Shown: positions 1-7,681 of the stretch, piece after piece
Layout: each line of letters begins with the position of its first letter
Numbering within the stretch: the stretch's first letter is position 1
NCBI GenBank assembly: GCA_030154385.1
Contig: JASKJZ010000013.1
Coordinates: 1 to 17,290, forward strand
Length of the DNA: 17,290 nucleotides
Direction of reading: 5' to 3'
DNA from: Clostridiales bacterium
GTDB lineage: Bacteria > Bacillota_A > Clostridia > Lachnospirales > Lachnospiraceae
Made by a program: the position numbers and the translations under genes
Notes under the pieces: model-generated
What the model saw: only the letters and a program-made list of their open reading frames with translations
Database searches by the model: none
Told to the model about the DNA's origin: nothing

Positions 1-302
1 AGCTTCGCTAGATTCCGTTGAAGTGCCCGAAGTACAGCGGTCTCATCCGAGTATCCACTTAAAATGATTCGAATGATGCTTGGGTATAGAAGCTTTACTT
101 TTTCCAGTAATTCATATCCATCCATTTCTGGCATCCTCATGTCACTAATAATCATATGAACTTTATTGGATGTGAGCAGTCCCAGAGCCTCCATGGCACT
201 GTTAGCAGTCAGTATTTCGTAGTCAGTGTCCATAAAAATTCTTTGAAAAGCTTTTAGAATTGGACGTTCGTCATCTACCAATAAAATAGTCTTAGGATTC
301 AT
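1..302 (-). CDS. Response regulator receiver protein, N-terminal 100 residues (cut by window edge)
   Basis: The translation begins MNPKTILLVDDERPILKAF and has the receiver-domain hallmarks: acidic pair D10-D11, phospho-acceptor D54 in the run ISDMRMPEMDG, and the following IILSGYSDE segment. That last segment resembles receivers joined to HD-GYP or other output domains (RpfG-like). The output domain lies beyond the window, so the effector is unknown. The ATG overlaps the stop of the preceding kinase gene by 11 bases (292-302), and a GGAG at 309-312 lies six bases upstream, which suggests translational coupling. By position this is the likely phosphorylation target of the two kinases encoded upstream. 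Confidence is high for the receiver domain and low for the output. Confidence 0.9.
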   Translation of the reverse strand, partial: MNPKTILLVDDERPILKAFQRIFMDTDYEILTANSAMEALGLLTSNKVHMIISDMRMPEMDGYELLEKVKLLYPSIIRIILSGYSDETAVLRALQRNLAK

Positions 303-1536
303 AGGCATCTCCATTCTCAAGCGGAATTTTTACGATAAAGGTCGTGCCTTTACCAATATTACTCTCTACATCAATCCTTCCATTGTGTTTATTTACAATG
401 ATATCGTGTGAAATACTAAGACCAAGCCCTGTCCCTTGTCCAACCTCCTTAGTCGTAAAAAAAGGATTGAAAATACGGGAAAGATGCTCTTTCTTTATCC
501 CTGGGCCGTCATCTTGAATTTTCGTACATACATAACCATCCTGCTCATATATTATAATATCCAAATTTCCAGGTTCTTTCTTGTGCTGAGATTTTATGGC
601 TTGTATGGCGTTTACTATGATGTTTAAAAAGACTTGATTTAGCTGTCCTTTATTACAATTGACTTCATGTACCTGATGATTTTGCGTATGTACTTCACAG
701 ACATATTTTGCTTCATTGTGTACGATAATCAGTACCTGATGGATAATTTGATCAAGGAAACAATTACATTTCTTATCCTCACTTCCATCTCTTGCAAAAT
801 TTCGAAGCGATCTTACAATATCTGCAACTCGATTAATCCCATCCTTGGAATCCTTAATGATATCGGATAAATCACCACGAATAAAGTCCAACTTATCATG
901 TGCGTACTTTTCGTCTAATTCTTTTTTTAACGGCAGTATGATTCCAGTAGCATCCATTTTTGATAGGTGATCCATTTCTTCCCGCACCGTCATAATATAC
1001 TGATTCATCTTCCTAAGATAAGAGTCCATCGTTTCCAAATTACTTCCGACAAATCCAATGGGATTATTGATTTCATGTGCGACGCCTGCGGCTAATTCAC
1101 CAATGGCGGCTAATTTTTCTGCTTGGATGAGGTGAAACTGTACATCCTTCAATTTTAAAATCTGCATTCTTGCATTTGCTGCAGATTGAATGCGAGCTTT
1201 GAACTCTACCGTATCGATGGGTTTTCTCAGATAATCATTCGCTCCCAGTTCAAAGCAGGCAGAAAAGCTTTCTGCATCACCAAGTGCCGTAAGCATTAAA
1301 ATCTGAATTTCTTGATAGTCCGAATTTGCGCGGATTTCTCTTAATAAATCCGTCCCACTTTTTATGGGCATCATAATGTCAAGTAAGATAATGTCAACTA
1401 TTTCTTGTGAAAGTAGAGGCATCACATCATTTGGATTTTGACAAAGCATCACCTGAAAGGTGGGAAAAAAGCTGCGCACATACCCGCTTGCAACCTGTAG
1501 ATTAAATTTATTGTCATCTACAATTAAAATAACCAA
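292..1536 (-). CDS. Hybrid protein: N-terminal receiver domain plus histidine kinase
   Basis: A 414-residue cytoplasmic signalling protein with no membrane segment. Residues 1-120 form a receiver domain (D7-D8, phospho-acceptor D53 in LLDIMMP, T83, K105 in LRKP). A short helical linker (about 121-138) leads to a HisKA segment with the phospho-accepting H154 in the HEINNP motif typical of the HPK4 class. A HATPase_c domain follows, with N-box, DDGPGI, FNPFFTTK and GTGLGLS motifs. The order receiver-then-kinase means the receiver may modulate its own kinase or accept phosphate from another. The start codon is TTG (1534-1536), chosen because AAGGAGGG at 1543-1550 sits six bases upstream. The gene follows the damaged kinase by 17 bases. 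The kinase half is clearly a paralogue of that neighbour, since their HATPase segments match closely. Confidence 0.93.
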   Translation of the reverse strand: MVILIVDDNKFNLQVASGYVRSFFPTFQVMLCQNPNDVMPLLSQEIVDIILLDIMMPIKSGTDLLREIRANSDYQEIQILMLTALGDAESFSACFELGANDYLRKPIDTVEFKARIQSAANARMQILKLKDVQFHLIQAEKLAAIGELAAGVAHEINNPIGFVGSNLETMDSYLRKMNQYIMTVREEMDHLSKMDATGIILPLKKELDEKYAHDKLDFIRGDLSDIIKDSKDGINRVADIVRSLRNFARDGSEDKKCNCFLDQIIHQVLIIVHNEAKYVCEVHTQNHQVHEVNCNKGQLNQVFLNIIVNAIQAIKSQHKKEPGNLDIIIYEQDGYVCTKIQDDGPGIKKEHLSRIFNPFFTTKEVGQGTGLGLSISHDIIVNKHNGRIDVESNIGKGTTFIVKIPLENGDAYES

Positions 1537-1553
1537 AGCAATCCCTCCTTACA

Positions 1554-2575
1554 TTAATAAGGTAGCATAATAATAAACTTTGTACCAATCCCTCGCTTAC
1601 TTTCTACTTGGAGTTGTCCTTTGTGCTTATTTACAATGATATCATGAGCGATACTAAGTCCGAGTCCTGTACCAGTTCCAACAGGCTTTGTTGTGAAAAA
1701 TGGTTCAAATATACGCTCTTTGATTGAATCGGGTATCCCACTTCCGGTATCTTCTATTTCCAAATAGGCATACTTTGTATCAGAGGTGGTCGATATCTTA
1801 ATGCAGTTTTGATCAAGTGGCTCATTTTTACTCTTAATCGCATAAGAAGCATTTACTAAAAGGTTCAAAATCACTTGGTTGATTTCTCCAGCGTTTGCAC
1901 GAATCAAATCAACCTTGCCAAGCCTCGTAACTGCTTTTGCATAATATTTTATTTCATTATTTGCAATTGTTAAGGTATCTTGTACGCCTTTGTTTAAATC
2001 ATATTCCATCCATTCCTGGGATTGGCTTGTTCGGGAGAAGCCAAGTAAGCTTTTCACGATTCTTTCGATACGCTGTACGCCTTCTTGTGTTTCGCTCATA
2101 ATTTCGGGAATATCTTCCAAAATAAACTCGATTTTCTTTTCCTTTGCATATTTTAAAATTGCTTCTTTTTGGTTTGCCTGCGCCTCCTTTGGCAGCACAT
2201 CCATCTGCGTAATTAATTGCATAGACATTTGCTGCAGCTGCTGTATGCGAAGCAGGTACTGATTCAGGGTCTTTTTATAAAACCCAGCGGATTATTAATT
2301 TCATGGGCGATTCCTGCCGATAGTTGTCCGATTCCAGCCATTTTCTCATTTTGAATCATTTGTGCTTGCATACGCTTGGTAGCTTCTGTTTTTTCTAAAA
2401 ATTCCCTTGAGCTAATTTCAATGCTTCGTTCCAAAAGTGCTTTGTCTTCTTCAAAATCGTGATAGGATTGGTTAACCGCTTCTAAAAATAAGCATGATTC
2501 CATATTTTCGATGTGCTTTAAAAGATCGGGACATTTTTTTAATTGTCGATCTAATAAGGGATGCATGTTTGTCAA
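1554..2575 (-). pseudogene. Histidine kinase disrupted by a frameshift just after the HEINNP box
   Basis: Two adjacent reading frames together encode one cytoplasmic histidine kinase. The N-terminal part (2264-2575, 103 residues) has a helical linker and the phospho-accepting H91 in AGIAHEINNPLGFI, then reads KRP and a stop. The C-terminal part (1554-2228 from its first methionine) has the dimerisation tail and a full HATPase domain (N-box, [23 protein letters not shown]). Joining the frames at the A-run 2272-2276 gives GFIK..TLNQYL. The intact paralogue downstream has GFVGSNLETMDSYL, so about ten bases covering the SNLx residues seem to be missing. The inner ATG at 2228 has no convincing ribosome binding site. 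The start is TTG 2573-2575, overlapping the FIST stop as TTGA, or ATG 2564-2566. Ribosomal slippage at AAAAAG is possible but would still omit conserved residues. Confidence 0.82.
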
Positions 2576-3726
2576 TCGACTCCCTCCTCCGATAATAATG
2601 TTAATGTCATGGTTTGATTATGTAGCTCACATTCTGTATTCTTGCTATGAGGTGCAATTTCACCATAGGAATAAAAGCCACAGATAAGAGCTTCTTCGCC
2701 AATTATCTTTCGCACCGCTTCTATTTCAAAGTCTGCTTGTTGCTTTAAAACAAGCCTCCTTCCTACACAGCTAATCAGGATTGCAAGGTTTGTTTTTTTG
2801 GTTTCCAAAAGCTGTTTTGCCATAGCAGCAGCCGAAGAAGCAGCATCTATTAAATGATGATGATTGGCTTTCATTAGCCTGCAATAGGAATTCACTGGAA
2901 TATCTCCGGCAAAAATCAAGCTATTATCTTCTTCATTTATTCCTAGCAACGTACGCACTAATGTTTGGTCATTTTCCTTTATTCGAACGCTAAGCGGAAA
3001 TAATAATCCACTGGAAGGGAGATCTTTTGCCTTTTCTCCTAAATATTCTTTATAGAGTAAAAGGGCTGGTTTTTCATCCATTTCATATAAAATATTGTCT
3101 TTTGATTTGGTTACCAGTCTCTCAATACCAAAGGTATCCCATCCTCCAAAGGAGGCGCAGCTTGTGATGATATTACCATATAAGGCAGCAACCACAATTT
3201 GGTTTGGCAGCACCTGGTCATTATTGACGACGAAGGTCTCTTCAAATCGACTACCATCACCAGCAAGACCTCCAGTGATTGGGATTTCGTTTCCAATAAG
3301 TTCTCTCATCCCTTCTACCAGTCTGCTCCCGTTGATATTGACTCCTTCGCTTAGAACAAAAATATGCCTTAGACCCTCTTTATTGATAGCTGCAGTAATG
3401 GCGATACCCACTTCCTTACTATCCTGCTGTGGATTAATCGAAAAGCTTTTGCATGCTATTGATGATTTTTCAAATTGAATTGCTGTGATACTTACACTGT
3501 TTTGGCAGACCGTATTATCATTATGAATTTCTCCTGCTGTGGTACACCCCATAAGGTAAGCATTGGGATAGCATGCTCGGATGCGTTGGATGCACTGACC
3601 GTCCACGATACGGTCATGATCGCCGAAAACGAGTACCCATTGCGCACAATCTTTCAATGCTGCCTGTTTTTCCCATTCATTTTCTTCATATTTGAATTGT
3701 TCAACTCTCAAAATTATCATCTCCAT
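2572..3726 (-). CDS. FIST N/FIST C domain sensory protein
   Basis: A 384-residue soluble protein with no signal peptide or membrane segment. The FIST N region spans roughly residues 25-215 and carries the GCTTAGEI signature at 60-67 and ITGGLAGDGS at about 150-159. FIST C follows (about 216-375), with FYSYGEIAP at 351-359. FIST domains are small-ligand sensor modules of signalling proteins. In some proteobacteria a stand-alone FIST protein (NosP) binds haem and controls a partner kinase encoded beside it. The ligand here cannot be told from sequence. Being first in the operon, directly before a kinase that lacks its own sensor domain, suggests it is the input subunit (inference). The start is uncertain: ATG 3724-3726, ATG 3718-3720, or a TTG at 3709-3711 preceded by GGAG are all possible. 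Confidence 0.88.
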   Translation of the reverse strand: MEMIILRVEQFKYEENEWEKQAALKDCAQWVLVFGDHDRIVDGQCIQRIRACYPNAYLMGCTTAGEIHNDNTVCQNSVSITAIQFEKSSIACKSFSINPQQDSKEVGIAITAAINKEGLRHIFVLSEGVNINGSRLVEGMRELIGNEIPITGGLAGDGSRFEETFVVNNDQVLPNQIVVAALYGNIITSCASFGGWDTFGIERLVTKSKDNILYEMDEKPALLLYKEYLGEKAKDLPSSGLLFPLSVRIKENDQTLVRTLLGINEEDNSLIFAGDIPVNSYCRLMKANHHHLIDAASSAAAMAKQLLETKKTNLAILISCVGRRLVLKQQADFEIEAVRKIIGEEALICGFYSYGEIAPHSKNTECELHNQTMTLTLLSEEGVD

Positions 3727-3770
3727 CTACTAAAAACATTTAGCCAGTAACAAATATCATCTATATATGT

Positions 3771-3799
3771 ATTATACTACACATATGTATGCATATCAA
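3771..3799 (-). promoter_or_regulatory. SigA-type promoter of the FIST/kinase operon
   Basis: On the minus strand the -35 box TTGATA (3794-3799) is followed after 17 bases by a perfect -10 box TATAAT (3771-3776). It lies about 45 bases before the FIST start and is the only good promoter upstream of the leftward operon. Confidence 0.75.
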
Positions 3800-3826
3800 T
3801 GTATATATTTTGCAAACGTGTAGTAT
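3774..3826. repeat. 9-bp inverted repeat around the FIST promoter (possible operator)
   Basis: ATACTACAC (3774-3782) is repeated in perfect inverted orientation as GTGTAGTAT (3818-3826), with 35 bases between. The left arm overlaps the -10 box of the FIST operon and the right arm lies upstream of its -35. A separate 8-bp palindrome GTGCGCAC follows at 3827-3834. The geometry could suit a looping or paired-site regulator. In AT-rich DNA chance is not excluded. Confidence 0.35.
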
Positions 3827-3874
3827 GTGCGCACCTTATCGGGATATATTCCCATTTATGTCAAATTTGTTACA

Positions 3875-3904
3875 TAGACTCATGTGATAGATATCTTTTA
3901 TAAT
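3875..3904 (+). promoter_or_regulatory. Probable promoter of the LysM cell-wall hydrolase gene
   Basis: A perfect -10 box TATAAT (3899-3904) is preceded after 18 bases by TAGACT (3875-3880), one base off TTGACT. It sits 23 bases before the chosen ATG. The weak -35 suggests low or activated expression. A GGGA-N5-TCCC element at 3841-3853 lies just upstream and might be a regulator site. Confidence 0.55.
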
Positions 3905-3927
3905 GAGTGTATAGGAGGATACATATC

Positions 3928-4680
3928 ATGAAAAAACATAGGAAATTAGTGAGAAGCCTACTTTTGATTTTCTGCCTGCTTATGGGAAAAACGGCGATGG
4001 CAGCAAATTATAGAATTGAACCACATGATACACTTACATCGGTAGCTAAGCTTTTTAAAACAAGTGTTAGTTATTTGAAAAAGACAAATTACGTAAGGCA
4101 GGATTATTTGGTACCCGGAAATACGCTCTATGTGTCAGCACACGTATATAAAGTAAAAAAGGGAGATACCCTCTACAAAATAGCAAAAAAATATAACCTT
4201 TCATTAACCAATTTAAAAAAAGCAAATCATAAATCAAATGACTCGATTTTTAGTGGAGAAACCTTATTATTGCCAGGAATAAAGCCATATAAAAAAAGCG
4301 ACAAGATTATCTCTTGTACGCCTGATGAAGCTGTATTATTAGCGAAATTAATCGAAGCCGAAGCTGGAGGGGAATCGTTTCAAGCTAAGGTAGCAGTTGG
4401 AGCGGTTGTCATAAATCGTGTTCAAAGCGGTAACTGGGCTCCTACCATTAAAAAAGTCATTTATCAAAAAACTGGAATCTACTATCAATTTACACCAGTC
4501 AAAATCGGAACTATAAAAAACAAGCCCTCGGCTTCTTCTGTGAAAGCGGCCTGGATTGCACTTTTTGGAAGTGATCCAAGCAATCATGCTATCTACTATT
4601 TTGATGATACCTCACAAAATGAATGGTTATGGCAAAGAACAAAGACTGCAAAAATAGGACCTTTTATCTTTGCTATCTAG
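3928..4680 (+). CDS. Exported LysM cell-wall hydrolase, SleB/CwlJ (Hydrolase_2) type
   Basis: A 250-residue secreted protein. Residues 1-26 form a signal peptide (basic MKKHRK start, hydrophobic core, cleavage probably after TAMA). Two LysM peptidoglycan-binding motifs follow at about 28-70 and 73-117 (the second reads YKVKKGDTLYKIAKKYN). A SleB-like hydrolase domain fills about 131-250. The segment LIEAEAGGE holds the probable catalytic glutamate E145, followed by VAVGAVVINRV. Family members are lytic transglycosylases or hydrolases acting on spore cortex or vegetative wall, and the sequence does not decide which. The start is ATG 3928 because AGGAGG at 3913-3918 lies nine bases upstream; an in-frame GTG at 3907 has no such site. 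The gene stands alone on the plus strand and converges on the gene ending at 4688. Confidence 0.9.
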   Translation: MKKHRKLVRSLLLIFCLLMGKTAMAANYRIEPHDTLTSVAKLFKTSVSYLKKTNYVRQDYLVPGNTLYVSAHVYKVKKGDTLYKIAKKYNLSLTNLKKANHKSNDSIFSGETLLLPGIKPYKKSDKIISCTPDEAVLLAKLIEAEAGGESFQAKVAVGAVVINRVQSGNWAPTIKKVIYQKTGIYYQFTPVKIGTIKNKPSASSVKAAWIALFGSDPSNHAIYYFDDTSQNEWLWQRTKTAKIGPFIFAI

Positions 4681-4687
4681 CGATACT

Positions 4688-5197
4688 TCATTCCTTGGGT
4701 CTCTTTTTGAAAAATTGATTTGGTAACGTAACGAGGTTAAAGACCAGAATAAACAAGATGATACGAACCTGCCAATTTGTATGATTCTCTAAGATATTAA
4801 GTATAGGTACTCCATTGTCAAAGGTAATTTGATAGGTCGTATCATGCGAGGCTGTTTTTACAAAAAACGAAGTGCTCTTTAATTCTTCTTTTGATAAAAA
4901 GGTACTTTTCGATACTGTTTCCAAGTGGTATCGTGGAAACAGTATCGATTTTGTATAACATAAGCAATAATATTGTTCCGCTTCGTGATAGACATAAATC
5001 GTGACCAGTCCATCGTCAAGACGCATCCCATTCTCTTCAACGGCACTAATAAACCCCAATTTATGAACTTCGCTCAAGCTTTGTTCTTGCAGCTTACGAT
5101 CGCTTATCAAATGAATGGTAAATGCCCCATTTGTCAGGTAAATACATCCAAGAATTAGTAAAACGAGTTCAAAGATACGATAGGCCTTTCCTTCCAT
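4688..5197 (-). CDS. Two-segment membrane protein of unknown function
   Basis: A 169-residue protein I do not recognise. A hydrophobic segment at about residues 8-29 (ELVLLILGCIYLTNGAF) and a second at about 143-160 (IILFILVFNLVTL) bracket a roughly 110-residue hydrophilic part, probably exposed on one side of the membrane. The tail ends in a basic stretch (FFKKRPKE). The ATG at 5195-5197 is chosen because GGGAGGG (5206-5212) lies eight bases upstream; the in-frame GTG at 5204-5206 overlaps that site and cannot use it. It begins 27 bases after the stop of the 102-residue gene, so it is probably the last gene of the amidase/GHL10 group. It converges on the plus-strand hydrolase with only seven bases between the stops. 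Confidence 0.72.
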   Translation of the reverse strand: MEGKAYRIFELVLLILGCIYLTNGAFTIHLISDRKLQEQSLSEVHKLGFISAVEENGMRLDDGLVTIYVYHEAEQYYCLCYTKSILFPRYHLETVSKSTFLSKEELKSTSFFVKTASHDTTYQITFDNGVPILNILENHTNWQVRIILFILVFNLVTLPNQFFKKRPKE

Positions 5198-5224
5198 AAA
5201 AGCCACCCTCCCGCGCCTACTGCG

Positions 5225-5533
5225 CTACGCTCCAAATAGCGAGCCCTTGTATGCTTCCTTCCAGATTATCTGTTTGGCGGTATAAATTTCATTTAACCAA
5301 TCTACAATCTGATTCTTTCCATCTTCGTCAAACGAAAATATCTGACTTGTAATCTTGGTTTCTTCTGTTTTATCGAAACAGAAAGGTTCCGGCCAAACGG
5401 ATACCTTTATCTGAAAATCTGGTTTTTCGCCAATACGTTCCAATCGGTAACGCATTCCCTTTTTACTTCCTGTATACACTTCTTTTTTTAATATATTAAG
5501 TGACATAAAATGATCTTTATCAAAAGCTTCCAT
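5225..5533 (-). CDS. Small conserved-looking cytoplasmic protein, function unknown
   Basis: A 102-residue soluble protein with no signal peptide, membrane segment or motif that I recognise. It begins MEAFDKDHFMSLNILKKEV, has a basic stretch YTGSKKGMRYRLERIG, a probable beta-strand segment FQIKVSVWPEPFCF, and a C-terminal helix-rich region ending YKGSLFGA. The start is well supported: GGAG sits six bases before the ATG inside the end of the upstream GHL10 gene, and only three bases separate that stop from this ATG. The tight spacing implies co-translation with the GHL10 hydrolase, although that neighbour is exported and this protein is not. Confidence 0.75.
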   Translation of the reverse strand: MEAFDKDHFMSLNILKKEVYTGSKKGMRYRLERIGEKPDFQIKVSVWPEPFCFDKTEETKITSQIFSFDEDGKNQIVDWLNEIYTAKQIIWKEAYKGSLFGA

Positions 5534-5536
5534 CGG

Positions 5537-7615
5537 TTACTCCAGTATTGATATGAGATTCTTCATTTCTTTTTTTGCTGTGTTTCCTATCATAAAATCA
5601 TAGCGGAATAATAAATATCCATCAACGACTCCAGTATTTCTGGAATATAGGACTTGTTTTTTTAACACAGAGGAGGATTGTGCCCAACCTAAATCACCAT
5701 ATGTCTTCTCGGCAGTGGTCTTTGAGATGCCTGCACGATAAACAGCCAGGCCAACATACAGATTTACCGTATCACTGGTCTTTAATGCAATCCAATTATT
5801 CAGTACTTTATCAAATGCTGCTGTCTTGTGTTCAAAACTCCAATAGATTTGCGGACATATATAATCCAAATACTCAGAAGAAGACATCCACGTTTTTATA
5901 TCCACATAATAATTGCTATCTGACAGTAGATTACTTATATTACCAGCTGGACTAATGCCGAACACGCAGTCTTTGTTAATCGCTTTAATTGCTTGATAGG
6001 TCTTTTTAACCAGATTGCTTACATTTTGGCGTCTCCAATCTGCGATTGATAATGCCTCTTTATCAGAAAGAGTACATGCTTCTTTGTAAGCGTTGTATTC
6101 TACCGCATCAAAGTTCTTCTTGTAATTAGAACCTAGATTTGGATAAAAGTAATCATCAAAATGTATACCATCAATTTTATAATTTTTTACAAGCTCCTTC
6201 ACCCCGTTTATTACAAGCTTTTGAACCTCTGGAATGGAAGGATTATAATACAGGTTCTTTCCATACGTCAGCACATAACGGGATGTGTCCTCATTCTCAC
6301 GCCAAAGACGAGCTGGGTTATCTGCAGACAATCCACTTGTATCGGTATTTGCAAGGGTAACACGGTATGGGTTAATCCATGCATGGAAGGAAAGATTTCT
6401 TTCGTGTGCCGCATCAATCATATATGCTAACGGATCATAGGAAAGTGATTTTCCTTGCTCACCCGATGCATAATATGACCAAGGGAAATATTTGGAAGGA
6501 TACATGGCATCACTAAAAGGACGTACCTGTACGATAACGGCATTCATCTGCATCTGAACACATTGATCAAACATGATATCAACATAATCTTTAAACGCTT
6601 CCTCCGACAAATCCTTTGTTTTCAAAAACTCTAAATAAGATATCCAAGCAGCTCGAAATTCCATCACCACATCCAGACTCTTTACCACGCGGTTTCCCGC
6701 ATTGTCCTCTATCAAAATAGAATACGTACCAGCTGCATTAATTTGAAAGTGCTCGGCATCAACTATCATATTTGCGGTGCTATTCCAAATATCGGAGTCT
6801 AAAGGATAATCCCCTTTGATATACATTGCCTGTTTAATGCCTGACTCCGCATCCACTGCATTTAGAACAACAGAAGCTGTTTGATTCATTACCGAGTAGC
6901 TTGGACTCGCTTTTGGAGAATTTATATCTATGGTATCAATCGTGATATTTGAAATACTATAATTGCCTGCATTATCCTCAACATATACACTATAGATGCC
7001 ATTTTCGGTTGCATAAAAATGAGATATTCCATCTTCTGTGTAGGATACGTAGGTACCTTCTTGTAAGAAATCCGAAGCTACCTTTTCACCTTTTGCATAC
7101 TTGATAGAGCGAATCCCCGAACAATCGTCGTTGGCTTGCACGGTAAGATCAATGGATTGATTGGTATAGGTAGTACTTGGATTTATAATTTGTACGCTGG
7201 GTGAAATAGTATCAATATTTGTAATTTTGATTTTTTTCTTAATTGAATTACCTGCTTTATCCTTTGCATAAATGGTGTAGATACCATTCTTCTTAACTTG
7301 AAAGGTTGTCTTATTATCTTTGTCAAGTTTTAATTTTTTCCCAGATTTTGTAAAGTAGCTTATTTTTTTTGCTCCATGTCCCCATTTTACCAAAGAGATA
7401 CCGGAAGTATCTGTTACTTGTAATGTGACAGTGAGTGGGTGGTTCGTAAATTCGGTAGTTGAAATCGAAACCTCTATCTTCGGGGCTTTTTTATCCTTGG
7501 TAGCAGCTAATAAATGCGCTGGGGTTATCAGCCGATATCCGATAAATAATATACTTACTAACAGGAATAGGCAATATCCTGCTTTTGTCAATGTGACCAT
7601 CTTATGTGTGTTCAA
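5537..7615 (-). CDS. Exported GHL10-family (DUF187) glycosyl hydrolase-like protein with three Ig-like modules
   Basis: A 692-residue protein. Residues 8-38 form a signal peptide or N-terminal anchor. Three beta-sandwich Ig-like modules follow, each closing with a similar line: GIYTIYAKDKAGN (111-123), GIYSVYVEDNAGN (206-218) and GTYSILIEDNAGN (296-308). The catalytic-type GHL10 barrel runs from about 318 (EFRAAWISY) to the end, with VIVQVRPFSDAMYPS, FHAWINPYR and DGIHFDDYFYP (about 482-492), whose acidic residues are the likely active site. GHL10 proteins are predicted to act on envelope polysaccharide; the substrate is not known. The start is TTG 7613-7615, because GGAG (7624-7627) lies eight bases upstream. 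It follows the amidase gene by 66 bases and is probably in the same transcript. Confidence 0.9.
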   Translation of the reverse strand: MNTHKMVTLTKAGYCLFLLVSILFIGYRLITPAHLLAATKDKKAPKIEVSISTTEFTNHPLTVTLQVTDTSGISLVKWGHGAKKISYFTKSGKKLKLDKDNKTTFQVKKNGIYTIYAKDKAGNSIKKKIKITNIDTISPSVQIINPSTTYTNQSIDLTVQANDDCSGIRSIKYAKGEKVASDFLQEGTYVSYTEDGISHFYATENGIYSVYVEDNAGNYSISNITIDTIDINSPKASPSYSVMNQTASVVLNAVDAESGIKQAMYIKGDYPLDSDIWNSTANMIVDAEHFQINAAGTYSILIEDNAGNRVVKSLDVVMEFRAAWISYLEFLKTKDLSEEAFKDYVDIMFDQCVQMQMNAVIVQVRPFSDAMYPSKYFPWSYYASGEQGKSLSYDPLAYMIDAAHERNLSFHAWINPYRVTLANTDTSGLSADNPARLWRENEDTSRYVLTYGKNLYYNPSIPEVQKLVINGVKELVKNYKIDGIHFDDYFYPNLGSNYKKNFDAVEYNAYKEACTLSDKEALSIADWRRQNVSNLVKKTYQAIKAINKDCVFGISPAGNISNLLSDSNYYVDIKTWMSSSEYLDYICPQIYWSFEHKTAAFDKVLNNWIALKTSDTVNLYVGLAVYRAGISKTTAEKTYGDLGWAQSSSVLKKQVLYSRNTGVVDGYLLFRYDFMIGNTAKKEMKNLISILE

Positions 7616-7681
7616 GTCGATTACTCCTTTTCATGATGTGATTACTGTGGTCAAACGGTTCGTTAGGTGACTGAATATGTC

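Noticed and set aside
3095..3478. Plus-strand open frame of 127 codons opposite the FIST gene
   Set aside because: It is an antisense shadow of FIST coding sequence with no recognisable motif or promoter.
4655..4725. Possible terminator between the converging hydrolase and membrane-protein genes
   Set aside because: Only a four-pair GACC/GGTC match could be found, with a long loop; too weak to call, though a terminator would be expected here.
7653..7663. CAAACGGTTCG upstream of the GHL10 gene, resembling a LexA site
   Set aside because: The half-sites are separated by one base instead of four, so it does not fit the LexA spacing.
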